From positions 62,001 through 126,000 of the forward strand of contig NZ_PXNN01000016.1 in the NCBI RefSeq assembly GCF_003007685.1: 64,000 nucleotides of DNA, given 5' to 3'. Shown one piece after another: positions 42,887-53,421 of this stretch (positions are counted from its first letter, which is position 1; every line of letters starts with the position of its first letter). Both the position numbers and the translations under genes were made by a program. The notes beneath the pieces were generated by a model. The model did not search any database. It had not been told where the DNA came from and saw nothing but the letters and a program-made list of their open reading frames with translations. Source of the DNA: Marinobacter halophilus (lineage in GTDB: Bacteria; Pseudomonadota; Gammaproteobacteria; Pseudomonadales; Oleiphilaceae).

Positions 42887-44107
42887 TCAGTGAACTGTGA
42901 CCTTTGAGGCGGCTTGTTCCAGGGATTCGATCAGGTGTTTAAGGCGCTTGGTCATTTCTGCGCTGTCCGATAGCTGAGTAACCATGCTCTGTGTGGTTTC
43001 CCGAATACCCTGCACGTTGGCAAGAACATCATCGGTGTCCGCCGTTTGTTGGGCCGACATGTCCGCAATTTCCTGGTTGGTGCGGTCGATCCGGCTGACT
43101 ACCTCATTAATCGCTTCCAGTGCTTGCTGAGCCTGTTCGGACTCGTCCACGCATCGGGCGGCATCTTCAGAACTGCCGGTCATCTGCTCAACGGCGGTTT
43201 TCATAGAAGCCAGTAGCTTGTCCAGAGTAGTCTGAATCTGCTCGGTGGAATCCTGCACCCGCCGGGCCAATTTGCGTACCTCGTCGGCAACCACGGCAAA
43301 GCCGCGCCCGTGTTCACCGGCTCTGGCGGCTTCGATGGCGGCGTTCAGTGCCAACAGGTTGGTCTGGTCGGCAATGCCCTTAATTTCGTTGATGGTCTGG
43401 CCAATGCCTTGGCTGCTTTCGGCCAGCGATTCGACGCTGCTGGCAGAGTTGCGAACCACCCGTTCCAGTTGGCGGATGCTGTCGGCACTGCGGCCGACAC
43501 TGTCGCGACCGGCGATAGCGGTGTCCCGGGCCTCGTGGGACAGGGTTTTGGCGATGCCCGACTGCTCGGCAATGCCAACGAAGCTCTGTAGCATGGTCTC
43601 CACCACATCTGCGGATCGATCGGCGTCGGCCTGTTGCCGGGTCAGGTCATCCCGGCGCGCTTCTGCGGTCTCGGTCAGTTCCTGTACTTCCCGGTCCAGG
43701 CGTTCGATGGCGCCTTTCATGCTTCGGACAACCTCGACGGTGCGGTCCTGCATGGCGTTGAAGGCCACCGCCATTTCGCCAATTTCATCGGTGGACTCGG
43801 TCGGCGCCCGCTGGCTGAGATTGCCGCTGGCCTGCACGGACACCATGGTGTCTTTGAGCCGGTTCATGTGGCGTTCGATGAATGAAATCAGCAGTTGAGA
43901 GCCGGCCATTTCCAGTGCCATCAAGACAGCAACCACTAGGGAAAAGCCCGCAGCAGTGTCGGCAAAGACGTCGGCAAAGCTGCCGCCGGACTTTTCGGCA
44001 ATCAGCTGCATGGCATAGAGCACCAGCAGGCACAGCACGGCAAACACCACAATATTCAGCAACCAGAACTTGTACTTCAGCCGGATGTTTCGCAGCAGGG
44101 TCAGCAT
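42887..44107 (-). CDS. Short methyl-accepting chemotaxis protein without periplasmic sensor
   Basis: 406 residues. Two membrane helices (about 14-36 and 47-72) are separated by only some ten residues, so there is no ligand-binding domain. A HAMP-like segment follows ([20 protein letters not shown]) and then the signalling domain with [19 protein letters not shown] and [18 protein letters not shown]. It may sense membrane or redox state, or partner with another receptor. It starts seven bases after lipA ends, so the two are probably co-transcribed, an unexpected pairing. No CheR-binding tail. Confidence 0.9.
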   Translation of the reverse strand: MLTLLRNIRLKYKFWLLNIVVFAVLCLLVLYAMQLIAEKSGGSFADVFADTAAGFSLVVAVLMALEMAGSQLLISFIERHMNRLKDTMVSVQASGNLSQRAPTESTDEIGEMAVAFNAMQDRTVEVVRSMKGAIERLDREVQELTETAEARRDDLTRQQADADRSADVVETMLQSFVGIAEQSGIAKTLSHEARDTAIAGRDSVGRSADSIRQLERVVRNSASSVESLAESSQGIGQTINEIKGIADQTNLLALNAAIEAARAGEHGRGFAVVADEVRKLARRVQDSTEQIQTTLDKLLASMKTAVEQMTGSSEDAARCVDESEQAQQALEAINEVVSRIDRTNQEIADMSAQQTADTDDVLANVQGIRETTQSMVTQLSDSAEMTKRLKHLIESLEQAASKVTVH

Positions 44108-44114
44108 GGGTGTC

Positions 44115-45161
44115 TCAGTCGATGGCCTTGACCGGAATCTGTACGGCGTCGGCAGGCTTGGGCACCTCGGGCACGTTCAGGCCCAGGTTGTTTTTGTCGA
44201 ATACCCGGTCGGCTCGGTAGCTGGAACGCACCATGGGGCCGGACGGCACTTCCATAAAGCCTTTGGCCAGGCCGATCTCTCGGTAGCGATTGAACTCTTC
44301 CGGGGTGACGTAACGCTCCACCGCCAGATGATTCGGGGTCGGTCGCAGGTACTGGCCCAGGGTCAGGATGTCGACACCGATGGCGCGCAGGTCGTCCATG
44401 GTTTCCAGGACTTCTGCCTCGGTTTCGCCCAGGCCTAGCATCAGACTGGTTTTGGTGAGCACGTCCGGGCGGTGTTTTTTGGCATGGGCGAGTACACTCA
44501 GGGTTTTGTCGTAGCCGGCGCGAGGGTCTCGCACCTTGCCAGTCAGGCGCTCGACGGTTTCCACGTTCTGGGCGAAGACGTCGAGGCCGGAATCCACCAC
44601 TTTCTCGACATCGCTCATCACTGCATCGAAATCCGGGGTCAGCGCTTCAACCGCCACTTCCGGCGTACGCTGCTTGATGGCGGAGATGCAGGCGGCGTAG
44701 TGTGCGGCGCCGCCATCTTCCAGATCGTCCCGGTCAACGGAGGTCAGGACGATATAGCGAAGCCCCATCAGCTCGACCGATTTGGCGGTGTTTTCCGGCT
44801 CTTCCGCGTCCAGCCAGCCCTTCGGGTTGCCAGTGTCGACTGCACAGAACCTGCAGGCGCGGGTGCACACAGAGCCCATCACCATGATGGTCGCGGTGCC
44901 GTTGGTCCAGCACTCACCAATGTTCGGGCAATGGGATTCCTGACAGACCGTGCTCAGGCGGTGTTCGGAGACGTTCCGGCGCACGGCGTCGTAGCGTTCG
45001 CCACCGGGCATCCGCGCTCTCAGCCATTTTGGCTTGCGCTCCAGGGGCTTGTCTTCCGTAGTGGCGGCCGATCGCTTGACGCCGTCCTTGATGGCACTGA
45101 AGCCGTGTTCGTTACGGAATTTGGAACCACTGGTGATGCGGGGTTTGGCGCTGTCGCTCAT
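44115..45161 (-). CDS. lipA: Lipoyl synthase
   Basis: 348 residues. Radical-SAM enzyme that inserts two sulfurs into octanoyl groups put on by LipB. Both clusters are visible: auxiliary Cys73, Cys78, Cys84 ([12 protein letters not shown]) and radical-SAM Cys99, Cys103, Cys106 (CTRACRFC). The C-terminal RSSYRAD supplies the serine ligand of the auxiliary cluster. The N-terminal 50 residues are basic and variable. Unlike in E. coli, it is 31 kb from lipB and is followed by an MCP gene. Confidence 0.97.
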   Translation of the reverse strand: MSDSAKPRITSGSKFRNEHGFSAIKDGVKRSAATTEDKPLERKPKWLRARMPGGERYDAVRRNVSEHRLSTVCQESHCPNIGECWTNGTATIMVMGSVCTRACRFCAVDTGNPKGWLDAEEPENTAKSVELMGLRYIVLTSVDRDDLEDGGAAHYAACISAIKQRTPEVAVEALTPDFDAVMSDVEKVVDSGLDVFAQNVETVERLTGKVRDPRAGYDKTLSVLAHAKKHRPDVLTKTSLMLGLGETEAEVLETMDDLRAIGVDILTLGQYLRPTPNHLAVERYVTPEEFNRYREIGLAKGFMEVPSGPMVRSSYRADRVFDKNNLGLNVPEVPKPADAVQIPVKAID

Positions 45162-45255
45162 GGGGCCGGGAGCTCTCTGATCAGGGTATGGAGAACTTTA
45201 AAGGGTAATCGGCGGAGCGTATAGATACAAGGCAGATACGGGCAATCACGGGGTC

Positions 45256-45283
45256 ACCGGGCACGACATTGGTCGTACCCGGT
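45256..45283 (-). terminator. Hairpin downstream of metY
   Basis: ACCGGG-C-ACGAC pairs with GTCGT-A-CCCGGT over an ATTG loop, eleven pairs with one mismatch. It lies ten bases after the metY stop. No T-run follows, so termination may need Rho, or the hairpin may only protect the mRNA end. Confidence 0.5.
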
Positions 45284-45292
45284 TGAGCGTTA

Positions 45293-46570
45293 TCAAGCCT
45301 GGGATTTGTCCAGGGCCTGGGTGACGTCGGCAATGATATCGTCCACGTGCTCGATGCCGATCGACAAGCGCACCAGATCCTCACTGACGCCGGCACTCTT
45401 CAGTTCGTCTGCGTCGAGCTGGCGGTGGGTGGTGGTGGCGGGGTGGCAGGCCAGGGATTTGGCATCGCCGATGTTGACCAGTCGCAGGATCAGGTCCAGG
45501 GCGTCAATGAACTTCGCACCGGCCTCGCGGCCACCCTTGATGCCGAAGCTCAGAATGCCCGAGGCCTTGCCGCCACAGATCTTCTCGCAGGTGGCCTTGT
45601 AGGGGCTGTCGGCCAGAGTCGCGTAGTTGACCCACTCAACGGCCGGGTGATCCTGCAGGAATTGGGCAACTTTCTCGGCGTTGGCGCAATGCCGTTCCAT
45701 GCGCAGCGCCAGGGTTTCCAGGCCTTGCATGATCAGGAAAGAATTGAACGGCGACAGCGCCGCGCCAGTATTGCGCAAGGGCACCACACGACAGCGGCCG
45801 ATAAAGGCAGCAGCGCCCAGCGCTTCGGTGTAGACCACGCCATGGTAGGACGGATCTGGCTGGTTCATCATCGGGAATTTATCGGCACTGGCGGCCCAGT
45901 CGAATTTGCCGGAATCCACCACAATGCCCGCCACTGTTGTACCATGGCCGCCGATGTATTTGGTCAGGGAGTGCACCACGATATCCGCACCATGCTCAAA
46001 CGGACGGCACAGGAACGGTGTGGCGACGGTGTTGTCGACGATCAGCGGGATGCCGTGTTTGTGGGCAATGTCGGCCCACGTCTGGATATCGACCACATTG
46101 CCGGCCGGGTTGCCGATGGATTCACAGAACAGCGCGCGGGTCTGGTCGTCGATGGCGTTTTCCACCGCCTCGAAATCATCGTGGGGCACCATTTTGCAGT
46201 TGATACCCTGGTTCGGCAGTGAGTGGGCGAACAGGTTGTAAGTGCCGCCATAGAGCTGACTGGTGCTGACAATGTTGTTGCCCACTTTGCAGATGGTCTG
46301 CAGAGCGTAGGTGATCGCGGCCATGCCAGAGGCGACCGCGAGCGCGCCAATGCCCCCTTCCAGGGCCGTCATGCGCTCTTCCAGAACCGAGTTGGTCGGG
46401 TTCATGATGCGGGTATAGATGTTGCCCTGCACCTTCAGATCAAACAGATCAGCACCGTGCTGGGTGTCGTCGAAGGTGTACGAGGTGGTCTGGTAGATCG
46501 GCGTAGTGGCGGCCTTGGTGGTCGGGTCGCTCTTGAAGCCGGCGTGCAGTGCGAGGGTTTCCGCTTTCAT
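45293..46570 (-). CDS. metY: O-acetylhomoserine aminocarboxypropyltransferase (sulfhydrylase)
   Basis: 425 residues from ATG 46570, where AAGGA stands eight bases upstream; a GTG one codon earlier is less likely. PLP enzyme of the Cys/Met metabolism group. It makes homocysteine from O-acetylhomoserine and sulfide. ETLALHAGFKSDPTTKA, YTRIMNPTNSVLEERM and the PLP lysine in HSLTKYIGGHG (about residue 210) are typical of the MetY branch, longer than MetB/MetC. No SAM riboswitch is recognisable in the 148-base upstream gap. metX is not in the window. Confidence 0.94.
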   Translation of the reverse strand: MKAETLALHAGFKSDPTTKAATTPIYQTTSYTFDDTQHGADLFDLKVQGNIYTRIMNPTNSVLEERMTALEGGIGALAVASGMAAITYALQTICKVGNNIVSTSQLYGGTYNLFAHSLPNQGINCKMVPHDDFEAVENAIDDQTRALFCESIGNPAGNVVDIQTWADIAHKHGIPLIVDNTVATPFLCRPFEHGADIVVHSLTKYIGGHGTTVAGIVVDSGKFDWAASADKFPMMNQPDPSYHGVVYTEALGAAAFIGRCRVVPLRNTGAALSPFNSFLIMQGLETLALRMERHCANAEKVAQFLQDHPAVEWVNYATLADSPYKATCEKICGGKASGILSFGIKGGREAGAKFIDALDLILRLVNIGDAKSLACHPATTTHRQLDADELKSAGVSEDLVRLSIGIEHVDDIIADVTQALDKSQA

Positions 46571-46721
46571 CACAACATTCCTTGCAGGTGGTTTGTGTTT
46601 GATTGTTTTGGGGCCCTGAGTATGCCATAGGCCATGGATCTATCGCACAGCTCGAGGTGTTATAGCCTTATATGCAAACAGCTAACCACCTGGCTTGTGA
46701 GAGATTAATGGTTTGGCCAGT

Positions 46722-47933
46722 TTATACCAGCGCCCCATAGACCAGTGCTCGCAGTTCCTGCCGCAACGGGTAAGACGATGAGGGTATCAGTTGAGTCATG
46801 AAAATGACGACCAGGTCTTCCTGAGGGTCCACGAAGAAGCTGGTGCTGGCCAGCCCGCCCCAGCCGAACTCGCCTTCGGAGCCAATGGTTTGGGATTTGG
46901 CCACGTCCGTCTTGACCGAGAAACCCAAGCCGAAGCCGCTGCCCTGGTAGGGCGTCTCGGTGAAGCCACCAATCGACAGGGCAGGGAGGTCCTGGTTATC
47001 CGGCAGGTGGTTGCGGCGCATAAACTCCAGGGTTTTGCGTCCGATAATCCGTTGCCCCTGGAATGCGCCGCCCTGGCACAGGGCCTGGGCAAAACGGTGA
47101 TAGTCGTCGATGGTTGACACCAGTCCGCCCCCGCCCGACAGGAAGCGGGGGTGCTTCAGGTACTTTGAGCGCTCAGGATCGTCCTGCAGTTTCAGGGTGT
47201 CGCCGGGCTGGCGCAGGTAGCAGGCCGCAAAGCGATCCTGCTGATCCGGACGTACCTGAAAACCGGTGTCGGTCATGGCCAGTGGCCGGAAGATGTGTTC
47301 GTCAAAATAATCAGCCAGTGACTGGCCAGAGAGCTGCTGCACCAGGTAGCCCAGCACATCCGTCGACACCGAATAATTCCAGGCGGTACCGGGCGAGAAT
47401 TCCAGGGGCAGTTCCGCCAGCCGCTCCACCAGTTTGTCCAGGGTCAGGATGGAGCTGCCATCCAGCTTCAGCTGACGGTAGGCCGCATCCACTTCTGTAC
47501 GCTCGGTGAAACCGTAGGTCAGGCCAGAGGTGTGGGTCATCAGGTCCCGGATGGTCATGGTGGTGGTTGCCGGCTCGGTTTCAAAATCCGGGTAACGGCC
47601 GCTCTTATAGACCCTAAGATTACGCCAGGACGGGATGTACTTGTGCACGGGATCGTTCAGCAGAAACTTGCCCTGCTCATACAGCTGCATCATCGCGATG
47701 GAGGTCACAGGCTTGGTCATGGAATAGATGCGGAACAGGTTGTCCCGCTGCATCGGCCTGTTGCGTTCGATATCCATCAGACCCTGGGCATCGGCCCACA
47801 CGATCTCGCCATGCCGGGCCACCAGGGCGGCGAAGCCGGATAGCTTGCCCGGTTGAACGTAGTGTTCGTTAAAGTACGGACTGATCCGGGTGAGCCGGTC
47901 CAGAGACAAACCGGAAACGAGTGATGCCGGCAT
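46722..47933 (-). CDS. Serine hydrolase of the class C beta-lactamase / family VIII esterase type
   Basis: 403 residues, no signal peptide, so cytosolic. The nucleophile motif is SMTK (YSMTKPVTS, about residues 71-74), the tyrosine motif [12 protein letters not shown], and the third box FGWGGLAST replaces the KTG of lactamases, as in family VIII carboxylesterases. [12 protein letters not shown] is also characteristic. The probable activity is hydrolysis of short esters; lactamase activity is unlikely given the WGG box and cytosolic place. It is a single gene upstream of which lies the tRNA-Met terminator. Confidence 0.88.
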   Translation of the reverse strand: MPASLVSGLSLDRLTRISPYFNEHYVQPGKLSGFAALVARHGEIVWADAQGLMDIERNRPMQRDNLFRIYSMTKPVTSIAMMQLYEQGKFLLNDPVHKYIPSWRNLRVYKSGRYPDFETEPATTTMTIRDLMTHTSGLTYGFTERTEVDAAYRQLKLDGSSILTLDKLVERLAELPLEFSPGTAWNYSVSTDVLGYLVQQLSGQSLADYFDEHIFRPLAMTDTGFQVRPDQQDRFAACYLRQPGDTLKLQDDPERSKYLKHPRFLSGGGGLVSTIDDYHRFAQALCQGGAFQGQRIIGRKTLEFMRRNHLPDNQDLPALSIGGFTETPYQGSGFGLGFSVKTDVAKSQTIGSEGEFGWGGLASTSFFVDPQEDLVVIFMTQLIPSSSYPLRQELRALVYGALV

Positions 47934-47994
47934 GGGCGATGGTCCTGTGCTGAATAATGTCAGTCGGGCTGGTAATCCCAGTGGGGCCAGAACG

Positions 47995-48026
47995 AAAAAA
48001 GCCCGGCTCTTGCGAGTCGGGCTTTT
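47995..48026 (-). terminator. Terminator downstream of tRNA-Met
   Basis: Read on the minus strand, AAAAGCCCGACTC pairs with GAGCCGGGCTTTT with one G-T wobble, and the stem is followed by six T. It lies nine bases after the tRNA-Met 3-prime end. Confidence 0.85.
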
Positions 48027-48034
48027 AAGAATAC

Positions 48035-48111
48035 TGGTAGCAAGGGGCGGAGTCGAACCGCCGACCCCAGCATTATGAGTGCTGTGCTCTAACCAACTGA
48101 GCTACCTTGCC
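48035..48111 (-). tRNA. tRNA-Met, elongator type (anticodon CAT)
   Basis: 77 bases with encoded CCA. Acceptor GGCAAGG pairs with the 3-prime strand CCTTGCT with one G-T pair, D arm AGCTCAGTTGGTTAGAGC, anticodon stem-loop GCACTCATAATGC giving CAT, T arm GGTTCGACTCC. The acceptor 1-72 pair is intact, unlike initiator tRNA, so this is the elongator. It follows ychF on the same strand by 92 bases. Confidence 0.96.
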
Positions 48112-48203
48112 ATTTCGTGTAGGGGCAGGCCCTGAACGAGGCGCGTATTTTCGGTATTTGGGCCTGGCCTGTCAAGGCTTTGAGCCCAAAATAACCCGAA
48201 AAA

Positions 48204-49295
48204 TTACACGTTAAAGCGGAAGTGGATCACGTCACCGTCCTGAACGATGTATTCCTTGCCTTCCAGGCGCCATTTGCCGGCATCTTTGGCGCCGGCTTCG
48301 CCGTTGTACTGCACGAAGTCGTCGTAGCTGACGATTTCGGCGCGGATGAAGCCACGTTCGAAGTCGGTGTGAATCACTGCGGCGGCCTGGGGCGCGGTGG
48401 CACCAACCCGGACGGTCCAGGCGCGCACTTCTTTCACGCCGGCGGTGAAATAGGTTTGCAGGTCCAGAAGCTTGTAGCCCGCGCGGATCACGCGATCCAG
48501 GCCGGGCTCGTCCATGCCCATTTCATCCAGGAACATGGCTTTTTCTTCGTCTTCCAGCTCGGAGATCTCGGCTTCCATCTTGTTGCAGATGGGTACCACG
48601 GAAGCATTTTCCGAGGCGGCAATGGCCCGAACGGTGTCCAGGTGTGGGTTGTTCTCGAAGCCGTCTTCATTGACGTTGGCAATGTACATGGTGGGCTTGA
48701 CGGTCAGCAGGCACAGCTCACGGACCAGCGCCATCTGGTCTTTATCCAGATTCATGCTGCGCACCGGCGTGCCTTCGTTCAGTACCGGTAACAGCTTCTC
48801 GAACATGTCCAGTTGAGCCTTGGCTTCTTTGTCGCCACCTTTGGCGATGCGCTGCACCCGCTTGATGGCTTTTTCCACGGTATCCAGGTCGGCCAGCGCC
48901 AGCTCGGTATTGATCACTTCAATGTCGGAGGCAGGATCGATCTTGTTGGCCACGTGGATGACGTTACTGTCTTCAAAGCAGCGCACCACGTGGGCGATGG
49001 CGTCGGTCTGGCGGATGTTGGCCAGAAACTGGTTGCCCAGGCCTTCACCTTTGGAGGCGCCAGCCACCAGGCCGGCGATGTCTACGAATTCCATGGTCGT
49101 GGGCACCACCCGCTGGGGTTTGACGATCTCGGCCAGTTTGGTCAGGCGCGGATCGGGCATGGCGACAACGCCAGCGTTGGGCTCGATGGTGCAAAACGGG
49201 AAGTTTTCCGCACCAATGCCGGCCTTGGTCAGTGCGTTGAACAGGGTAGATTTGCCGACGTTGGGAAGGCCGACGATGCCGCAGTTAAATCCCAT
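48204..49295 (-). CDS. ychF: Ribosome-binding ATPase YchF (OBG family)
   Basis: 363 residues from ATG 49295, the exact family length, with GAGG six bases upstream; an ATG at 49316 adds seven residues. YchF is an Obg-like P-loop protein that prefers ATP over GTP and binds ribosomes. Walker A is [11 protein letters not shown] at the N-terminus; the specificity loop is NVNE rather than NKxD, as expected. A helical domain and C-terminal TGS domain ([18 protein letters not shown]) follow. Standard pth-ychF order. Confidence 0.97.
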   Translation of the reverse strand: MGFNCGIVGLPNVGKSTLFNALTKAGIGAENFPFCTIEPNAGVVAMPDPRLTKLAEIVKPQRVVPTTMEFVDIAGLVAGASKGEGLGNQFLANIRQTDAIAHVVRCFEDSNVIHVANKIDPASDIEVINTELALADLDTVEKAIKRVQRIAKGGDKEAKAQLDMFEKLLPVLNEGTPVRSMNLDKDQMALVRELCLLTVKPTMYIANVNEDGFENNPHLDTVRAIAASENASVVPICNKMEAEISELEDEEKAMFLDEMGMDEPGLDRVIRAGYKLLDLQTYFTAGVKEVRAWTVRVGATAPQAAAVIHTDFERGFIRAEIVSYDDFVQYNGEAGAKDAGKWRLEGKEYIVQDGDVIHFRFNV

Positions 49296-49377
49296 GGAAT
49301 GCCTCTGCTGGTGCAAATAATTTGGACGGATTATACCGGTGTATCGGTACCGGTGCGAGTAAGGGGTTGTGTCTTGC

Positions 49378-49968
49378 TCAGACTGTAGGCTTGAAGCTGT
49401 GCAGGCGATTCATCGCGGCGGCGAGTTTGCCGCTGGCCGCGTCAGGCAGTACCCGCAGGATCTCATCGATCACCGCGTTTAGTTCTTCGGTTTCCTGTTT
49501 GCCGAGACGGCCGAGCACATAGCCGGTAACTTTGCGGCTGTCGCCAGGGTGACCAATGCCAATGCGAAGTCGCTGGAAATCATGGCTGCCCAAGTGGGCA
49601 AGGGTGTCACGCAAACCGTTGTGGCCACCGTGTCCGCCGCCTTTTTTGAGTTTGGCGGTGCCAGGGGGGATGTCGAGCTCGTCGTGGGCAACCAGAATTT
49701 GTTCGGGGGGGATCTTGTAGAAATCCGCCAGTGCCTTGATGGCCAGGCCGCTGCGGTTCATGAACGTGCTGGGGTTGAGCAGATGCAGGTCAAGACCTTG
49801 CCATTGGATGCGGGCGTAGAGCCCGTGGTACTTTTTCTCGGGGCGGAGTGTCTGGCCCGCAGTGCGGGCCAGAGCCTCGACGAACAGGGCGCCGGCGTTG
49901 TGGCGGGTATTCTCGTAGTCGGCACCTGGATTGCCCAGACCAACCACCATGACAATATCCTGTGCCAT
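49378..49968 (-). CDS. pth: Peptidyl-tRNA hydrolase
   Basis: 196 residues from ATG 49968; the frame is open further upstream but that part is not family sequence. Pth frees tRNA from peptidyl-tRNAs that drop off the ribosome. Catalytic Asn13 (GLGNPG) and His23 (NTRHNAG) and the aspartate in HDELDIPPG are present, as is [12 protein letters not shown]. It lies 34 bases after rplY and 82 bases before ychF, all in one direction. Confidence 0.96.
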   Translation of the reverse strand: MAQDIVMVVGLGNPGADYENTRHNAGALFVEALARTAGQTLRPEKKYHGLYARIQWQGLDLHLLNPSTFMNRSGLAIKALADFYKIPPEQILVAHDELDIPPGTAKLKKGGGHGGHNGLRDTLAHLGSHDFQRLRIGIGHPGDSRKVTGYVLGRLGKQETEELNAVIDEILRVLPDAASGKLAAAMNRLHSFKPTV

Positions 49969-50002
49969 ACGCCAGCATTCCCCTACATCACACCTGGAGT
50001 GA

Positions 50003-50638
50003 TTACTCCTGGTCTTCGCCTTCTTCGCCTTCTTCGGCGTCATCAACCTTGGCACCGCGCGGCTTATGAATAGCCACAACAGGCAAGTCGTAATCTTCGC
50101 CCTGAATCAGAGCGGCAACCCTGACGCCTTTCGGCAGCTTCAGGTCGCTCAGGTGAACCACCTGGTCCATTTCAACAGTGGCCATATCCACTTCAATGAA
50201 CTCGGGCAGGTTCTGCGGCAGACAGATCACTTCTACTTCGTTGATCTGGTGGTTGGCTACGCCGCCCTGAAGCTTGATGGCCGGTGCTGTGTCTTCGTTC
50301 AGGAAGTGCAGCGGAACGTTAACGTGGATTTCGTGGTCCTTGTCAACGCGCAGGAAGTCGGCGTGGGTCAGCAGCGGCTTGTACGGGTGACGCTGCAGAT
50401 CTTTCAGAATCACGCTCTCTTTCTTGCCATCCAGCTCGATGGTCAGAACGTGAGAGAAGAAAGCCTCGTTCTCCAGAGCTTTTTTCAGCTCGTTGTGCCA
50501 AATGGAGATGGAAACGGCTCCTTTGTCACCGCCATAGACGATGGCCGGGATTTTCCGTTCCTCACGACGCAGGCGGCGGCTCGCACCTCTCCCCTGAACG
50601 TCGCGAGGAAATGCTTCAATTACAAATTCCTGGGACAT
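50003..50638 (-). CDS. rplY: 50S ribosomal protein L25 / general stress protein Ctc
   Basis: 211 residues from ATG 50638 with GAGGT upstream; an ATG at 50659 adds seven residues. The long (Ctc) form has an N-terminal L25 domain binding 5S rRNA (residues 1-95) and a C-terminal TL5-like domain ([18 protein letters not shown] for example) of about 100 residues. The tail is strongly acidic: [13 protein letters not shown]. It sits between prs and pth as is usual. Confidence 0.95.
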   Translation of the reverse strand: MSQEFVIEAFPRDVQGRGASRRLRREERKIPAIVYGGDKGAVSISIWHNELKKALENEAFFSHVLTIELDGKKESVILKDLQRHPYKPLLTHADFLRVDKDHEIHVNVPLHFLNEDTAPAIKLQGGVANHQINEVEVICLPQNLPEFIEVDMATVEMDQVVHLSDLKLPKGVRVAALIQGEDYDLPVVAIHKPRGAKVDDAEEGEEGEDQE

Positions 50639-50739
50639 GGTATGTACCTCAATCGTCATCTGAACTGCCCGCGACCAGGCGTCTGAACAGATGATATTTT
50701 TCGAATAGCCTCAGAATATTTTCTTCGGCTGACTAAAAG

Positions 50740-50767
50740 AGTCGGGAGCCTTGCAGGGCTCCCGACT
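50740..50767 (-). terminator. Intrinsic terminator after prs
   Basis: AGTCGGGAGCC (50740-50750) and GGCTCCCGACT (50757-50767) form a perfect 11-bp stem over a six-base loop. Read on the minus strand it is followed by CTTTTAG. It separates prs from rplY. Confidence 0.88.
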
Positions 50768-50829
50768 CAGATGCTGTTACAGCGTATTTTAACCTGCTGA
50801 TCTGTCTGACTATCTCTGGAGGTTTCGGG

Positions 50830-51780
50830 TCAGACGTTCTCGAACATGGCGCTGATGGACTCTTCATTGCTGACGCGGCGAATGGACTCCGCGAGCAGGC
50901 CAGCCATGCTGAGGACGCGGATTCTATCACAATTCTTTGCTTTGTCACCCAGCGGGATGGTGTCGCAAACGATCAGTTCGTCCAGTTCGGACGCATTGAT
51001 GTTATCGATAGCAGGCCCCGAAAGCACCGGGTGGGTGATGTAGGCAACAACCCGCGCAGCGCCGTGCTCCTTGAGCGCTTTGGCGGCTTTGCACAGGGTG
51101 CCTGCGGTATCAATGATGTCGTCCACCAGTATGCAGGTCTTGTCTTTGACATCACCGATGATGTGCATGACCTGGGATACGTTGGCCTTCGGGCGACGCT
51201 TGTCGATAATAGCCAGATCGGCATCATCCAGTCGCTTGGCAACGGCCCGGGCACGAACAACGCCGCCCACGTCTGGTGACACCACCACAAAGTTTTCGAA
51301 GCGTTGCTTCTCGATGTCTTCGAGCATGACCGGTGTGGCGTAAATGTTGTCTACCGGGATGTCGAAGAAGCCTTGAATCTGATCGGCGTGCAGGTCGAGA
51401 GTCAGCACACGATCCACGCCGATGCTGGAAATCATGTCGGCCACGACCTTGGCACTGATGGCTACTCGCGTTGAACGAACGCGACGATCCTGACGGGCGT
51501 ATCCATAATAAGGGATAACGGCGGTGATTCGTGTTGCGGAGGCACGGCGAAGTGCGTCTGCCATCACGATCAGTTCCATCAGGTTATCGTTGGTGGGGAA
51601 GCAGGTGGGCTGAATGACGAAAACGTCATGGCCCCGAACATTCTCATCAATCTCGACAGTGGTTTCACCGTCACTGAACCGGCCTACTGTGGCCTGGCCC
51701 ATGGGAATATGGAGTTTTTGAGCGATAGCTTTGGCAAGGTCGGGGTTGGCGTTGCCAGCAAAGATCATCAATTTGGACAC
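50830..51780 (-). CDS. prs: Ribose-phosphate pyrophosphokinase
   Basis: 316 residues from GTG 51780, which has AAGGA seven bases upstream and matches the family N-terminus ([14 protein letters not shown]). The frame stays open upstream through tRNA-Gln, but that part is not protein coding. Prs makes PRPP from ribose 5-phosphate and ATP for nucleotide, His and Trp synthesis. RYARQDRR-type loop [13 protein letters not shown], pyrophosphate loop [18 protein letters not shown] and PRPP loop [13 protein letters not shown] are intact. Confidence 0.97.
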   Translation of the reverse strand: MSKLMIFAGNANPDLAKAIAQKLHIPMGQATVGRFSDGETTVEIDENVRGHDVFVIQPTCFPTNDNLMELIVMADALRRASATRITAVIPYYGYARQDRRVRSTRVAISAKVVADMISSIGVDRVLTLDLHADQIQGFFDIPVDNIYATPVMLEDIEKQRFENFVVVSPDVGGVVRARAVAKRLDDADLAIIDKRRPKANVSQVMHIIGDVKDKTCILVDDIIDTAGTLCKAAKALKEHGAARVVAYITHPVLSGPAIDNINASELDELIVCDTIPLGDKAKNCDRIRVLSMAGLLAESIRRVSNEESISAMFENV

Positions 51781-51832
51781 GACGGCATCCTTCTCGGTAA
51801 CGGCGTTTGATTCAGAAGAAGCGGGAGAAAGG

Positions 51833-51907
51833 TGGCTGGGGTGGCAGGATTCGAACCTGCGCATGACGGGATCAAAACCCGTTGCCTTACCACTTGGCGA
51901 CACCCCA
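51833..51907 (-). tRNA. tRNA-Gln (anticodon TTG)
   Basis: 75 bases with encoded CCA. Acceptor TGGGGTG pairs with CACCCCA, D arm GCCAAGTGGTAAGGC, anticodon stem-loop CGGGTTTTGATCCCG giving TTG, T arm GGTTCGAATCC. It lies between ispE and prs, a conserved gammaproteobacterial position. Confidence 0.97.
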
Positions 51908-51926
51908 GTATCGTGCTTTTTTGGCA

Positions 51927-52790
51927 TCATTTTAGCTCTGTTAGCTTTTGGTGAAGAGGCGATATGTTCACCCCTTTAGCTACGAACCCCTTGATGCCGG
52001 AGGGTTTGCTTTCCCAGATAATCCGGGCTGCGGATTCTGTAGGGAAACGTCCAAAAATGCAAGCCCCGGTTCCGGTTAATCTTGCAGGTCCGAATTGTGA
52101 CAGCCATTTAAGGCCTTTCTGAACCTCTGGATACAGTTCGCAAACTACATCCTCACAGTCGTTTCGGTACCTCGAGGCGTCTCCCTCAAAAGCGGGCGCT
52201 ATTTTCATTTTTGGGGTGCCCCTTGTCAACCCTTGTTCCGAAAAAATCTTACCGGTGTTTATTTCACAGTCAGGTTTGAGCACCACAAACCAGTCTTCCG
52301 GTGGATTAGCTGGCGTGAGTATTTCGCCAATGCCTTCGCCGAAGGCGGCGTGGCCCCGGACAAACACCGGGACGTCTGCGCCCAGCTTCAGGCCGATATC
52401 GGCCAGCTCGTCTTCGCTGAGGTTGAGCTGCCAAAGGTGATTCAATGCAACCAGGGTTGTGGCAGCGTTTGAACTGCCGCCGCCGAGACCGCCACCCATG
52501 GGCAGGCGCTTGGTGATATGGATGCTTGCGCCGGGTACAGGGCGCCCTGCGATGTCAGTCAGGGCTCTGGCGGCACGGACAATCAGATTGTCGTCGTCCG
52601 GCACCCCGTCTACCGGTTCTCTGAGGCGTATGCCTGGGTGCTCCGGGGTCAGGGTGAAGGTAATATCATCGCCGTAATCGAGAAACTGAAACAGAGTTTG
52701 CAGCTCGTGGTAGCCATCGGGTCGTTTGCCAACGATGTGCAGAAACAGGTTGAGTTTTGCCGGCGAGGGCAGGGTAATACTTTGGCTCAC
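51927..52790 (-). CDS. ispE: 4-diphosphocytidyl-2-C-methyl-D-erythritol kinase
   Basis: 287 residues. GHMP kinase of the MEP isoprenoid pathway, phosphorylating CDP-methylerythritol at the 2-hydroxyl. The start [24 protein letters not shown] holds the substrate lysine and the glycine-rich ATP loop is [17 protein letters not shown]. It begins four bases after lolB and is followed by tRNA-Gln 19 bases beyond its stop. Confidence 0.96.
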   Translation of the reverse strand: MSQSITLPSPAKLNLFLHIVGKRPDGYHELQTLFQFLDYGDDITFTLTPEHPGIRLREPVDGVPDDDNLIVRAARALTDIAGRPVPGASIHITKRLPMGGGLGGGSSNAATTLVALNHLWQLNLSEDELADIGLKLGADVPVFVRGHAAFGEGIGEILTPANPPEDWFVVLKPDCEINTGKIFSEQGLTRGTPKMKIAPAFEGDASRYRNDCEDVVCELYPEVQKGLKWLSQFGPARLTGTGACIFGRFPTESAARIIWESKPSGIKGFVAKGVNISPLHQKLTELK

Positions 52791-52794
52791 GTGT

Positions 52795-53421
52795 TCAGTC
52801 CTTGCGCTGCCAGTCGCTGATCACCACCCGTACGCGCTTGTCGTCTTTGAGAGCGGTGATTTTGGCGGGAAGTTGTGGCAGATCTTCAATAAACGGCTGC
52901 CAGCGGTCGTAGCGGATCTCCCAGCCGCTCTGGTGAATGATGGCGAGTTGCTGTCGATCGTCGAACAGCAATCGAAAATCGCTGGCCGGTGAGGGCAGGC
53001 CGCGGATCCACCAGGTCAGGCTGTCGATCGGGAGTTGCCAGCCTGTTGCTGCAAGCACCAGGGTTTCCGGTTCGGAGGACTGGTAAGTGTCGCCATTGGC
53101 CAGTTGCAGCTTCAGAAATCCGGGCGTGCCGAGCAGGCGGGTACTGCCCATCCCCAGAAAAGCGGAAGACAGCGCCAGGTCGTATTGTTCGCCCTGCTGT
53201 TCCCAGTGATTGATGACCGCGGTACCGCTGTCGGAAGGCTGGCGTACGGCCAGTTTGCCCGATAGTTGCCAGTGGTCAAACTGATTGAGTGACCGGCTGC
53301 GCTGTGTCCAATCTGCAGGCGGTTGCTCGGTCATGCCTTCGGGCAGGGGCTCCAGCTGGATGGTGGTGCAGCCGCCCAGCAAGGTGATCAGTAGCAGGGC
53401 GGGGATCAATTGCTTGAGCAT
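52795..53421 (-). CDS. lolB: Outer-membrane lipoprotein insertion protein LolB
   Basis: 208 residues. LolB takes lipoproteins from LolA and inserts them into the outer membrane. Signal peptide with lipobox LLGGC (Cys near 18), then a beta-rich domain with [19 protein letters not shown] and the hydrophobic protruding loop [14 protein letters not shown]. Coupled to the upstream TPR gene by a one-base overlap (TGATG) and to ispE by a four-base gap. Confidence 0.93.
   Translation of the reverse strand: MLKQLIPALLLITLLGGCTTIQLEPLPEGMTEQPPADWTQRSRSLNQFDHWQLSGKLAVRQPSDSGTAVINHWEQQGEQYDLALSSAFLGMGSTRLLGTPGFLKLQLANGDTYQSSEPETLVLAATGWQLPIDSLTWWIRGLPSPASDFRLLFDDRQQLAIIHQSGWEIRYDRWQPFIEDLPQLPAKITALKDDKRVRVVISDWQRKD

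Noticed and set aside
46571..46721. SAM riboswitch upstream of metY
   Set aside because: No terminator-antiterminator pair or known SAM-motif core was visible in the 148-base gap.
51781..51930. N-terminal extension of Prs running through tRNA-Gln
   Set aside because: The tRNA folds perfectly, and the GTG at 51780 has an AAGGA site and matches the family N-terminus.
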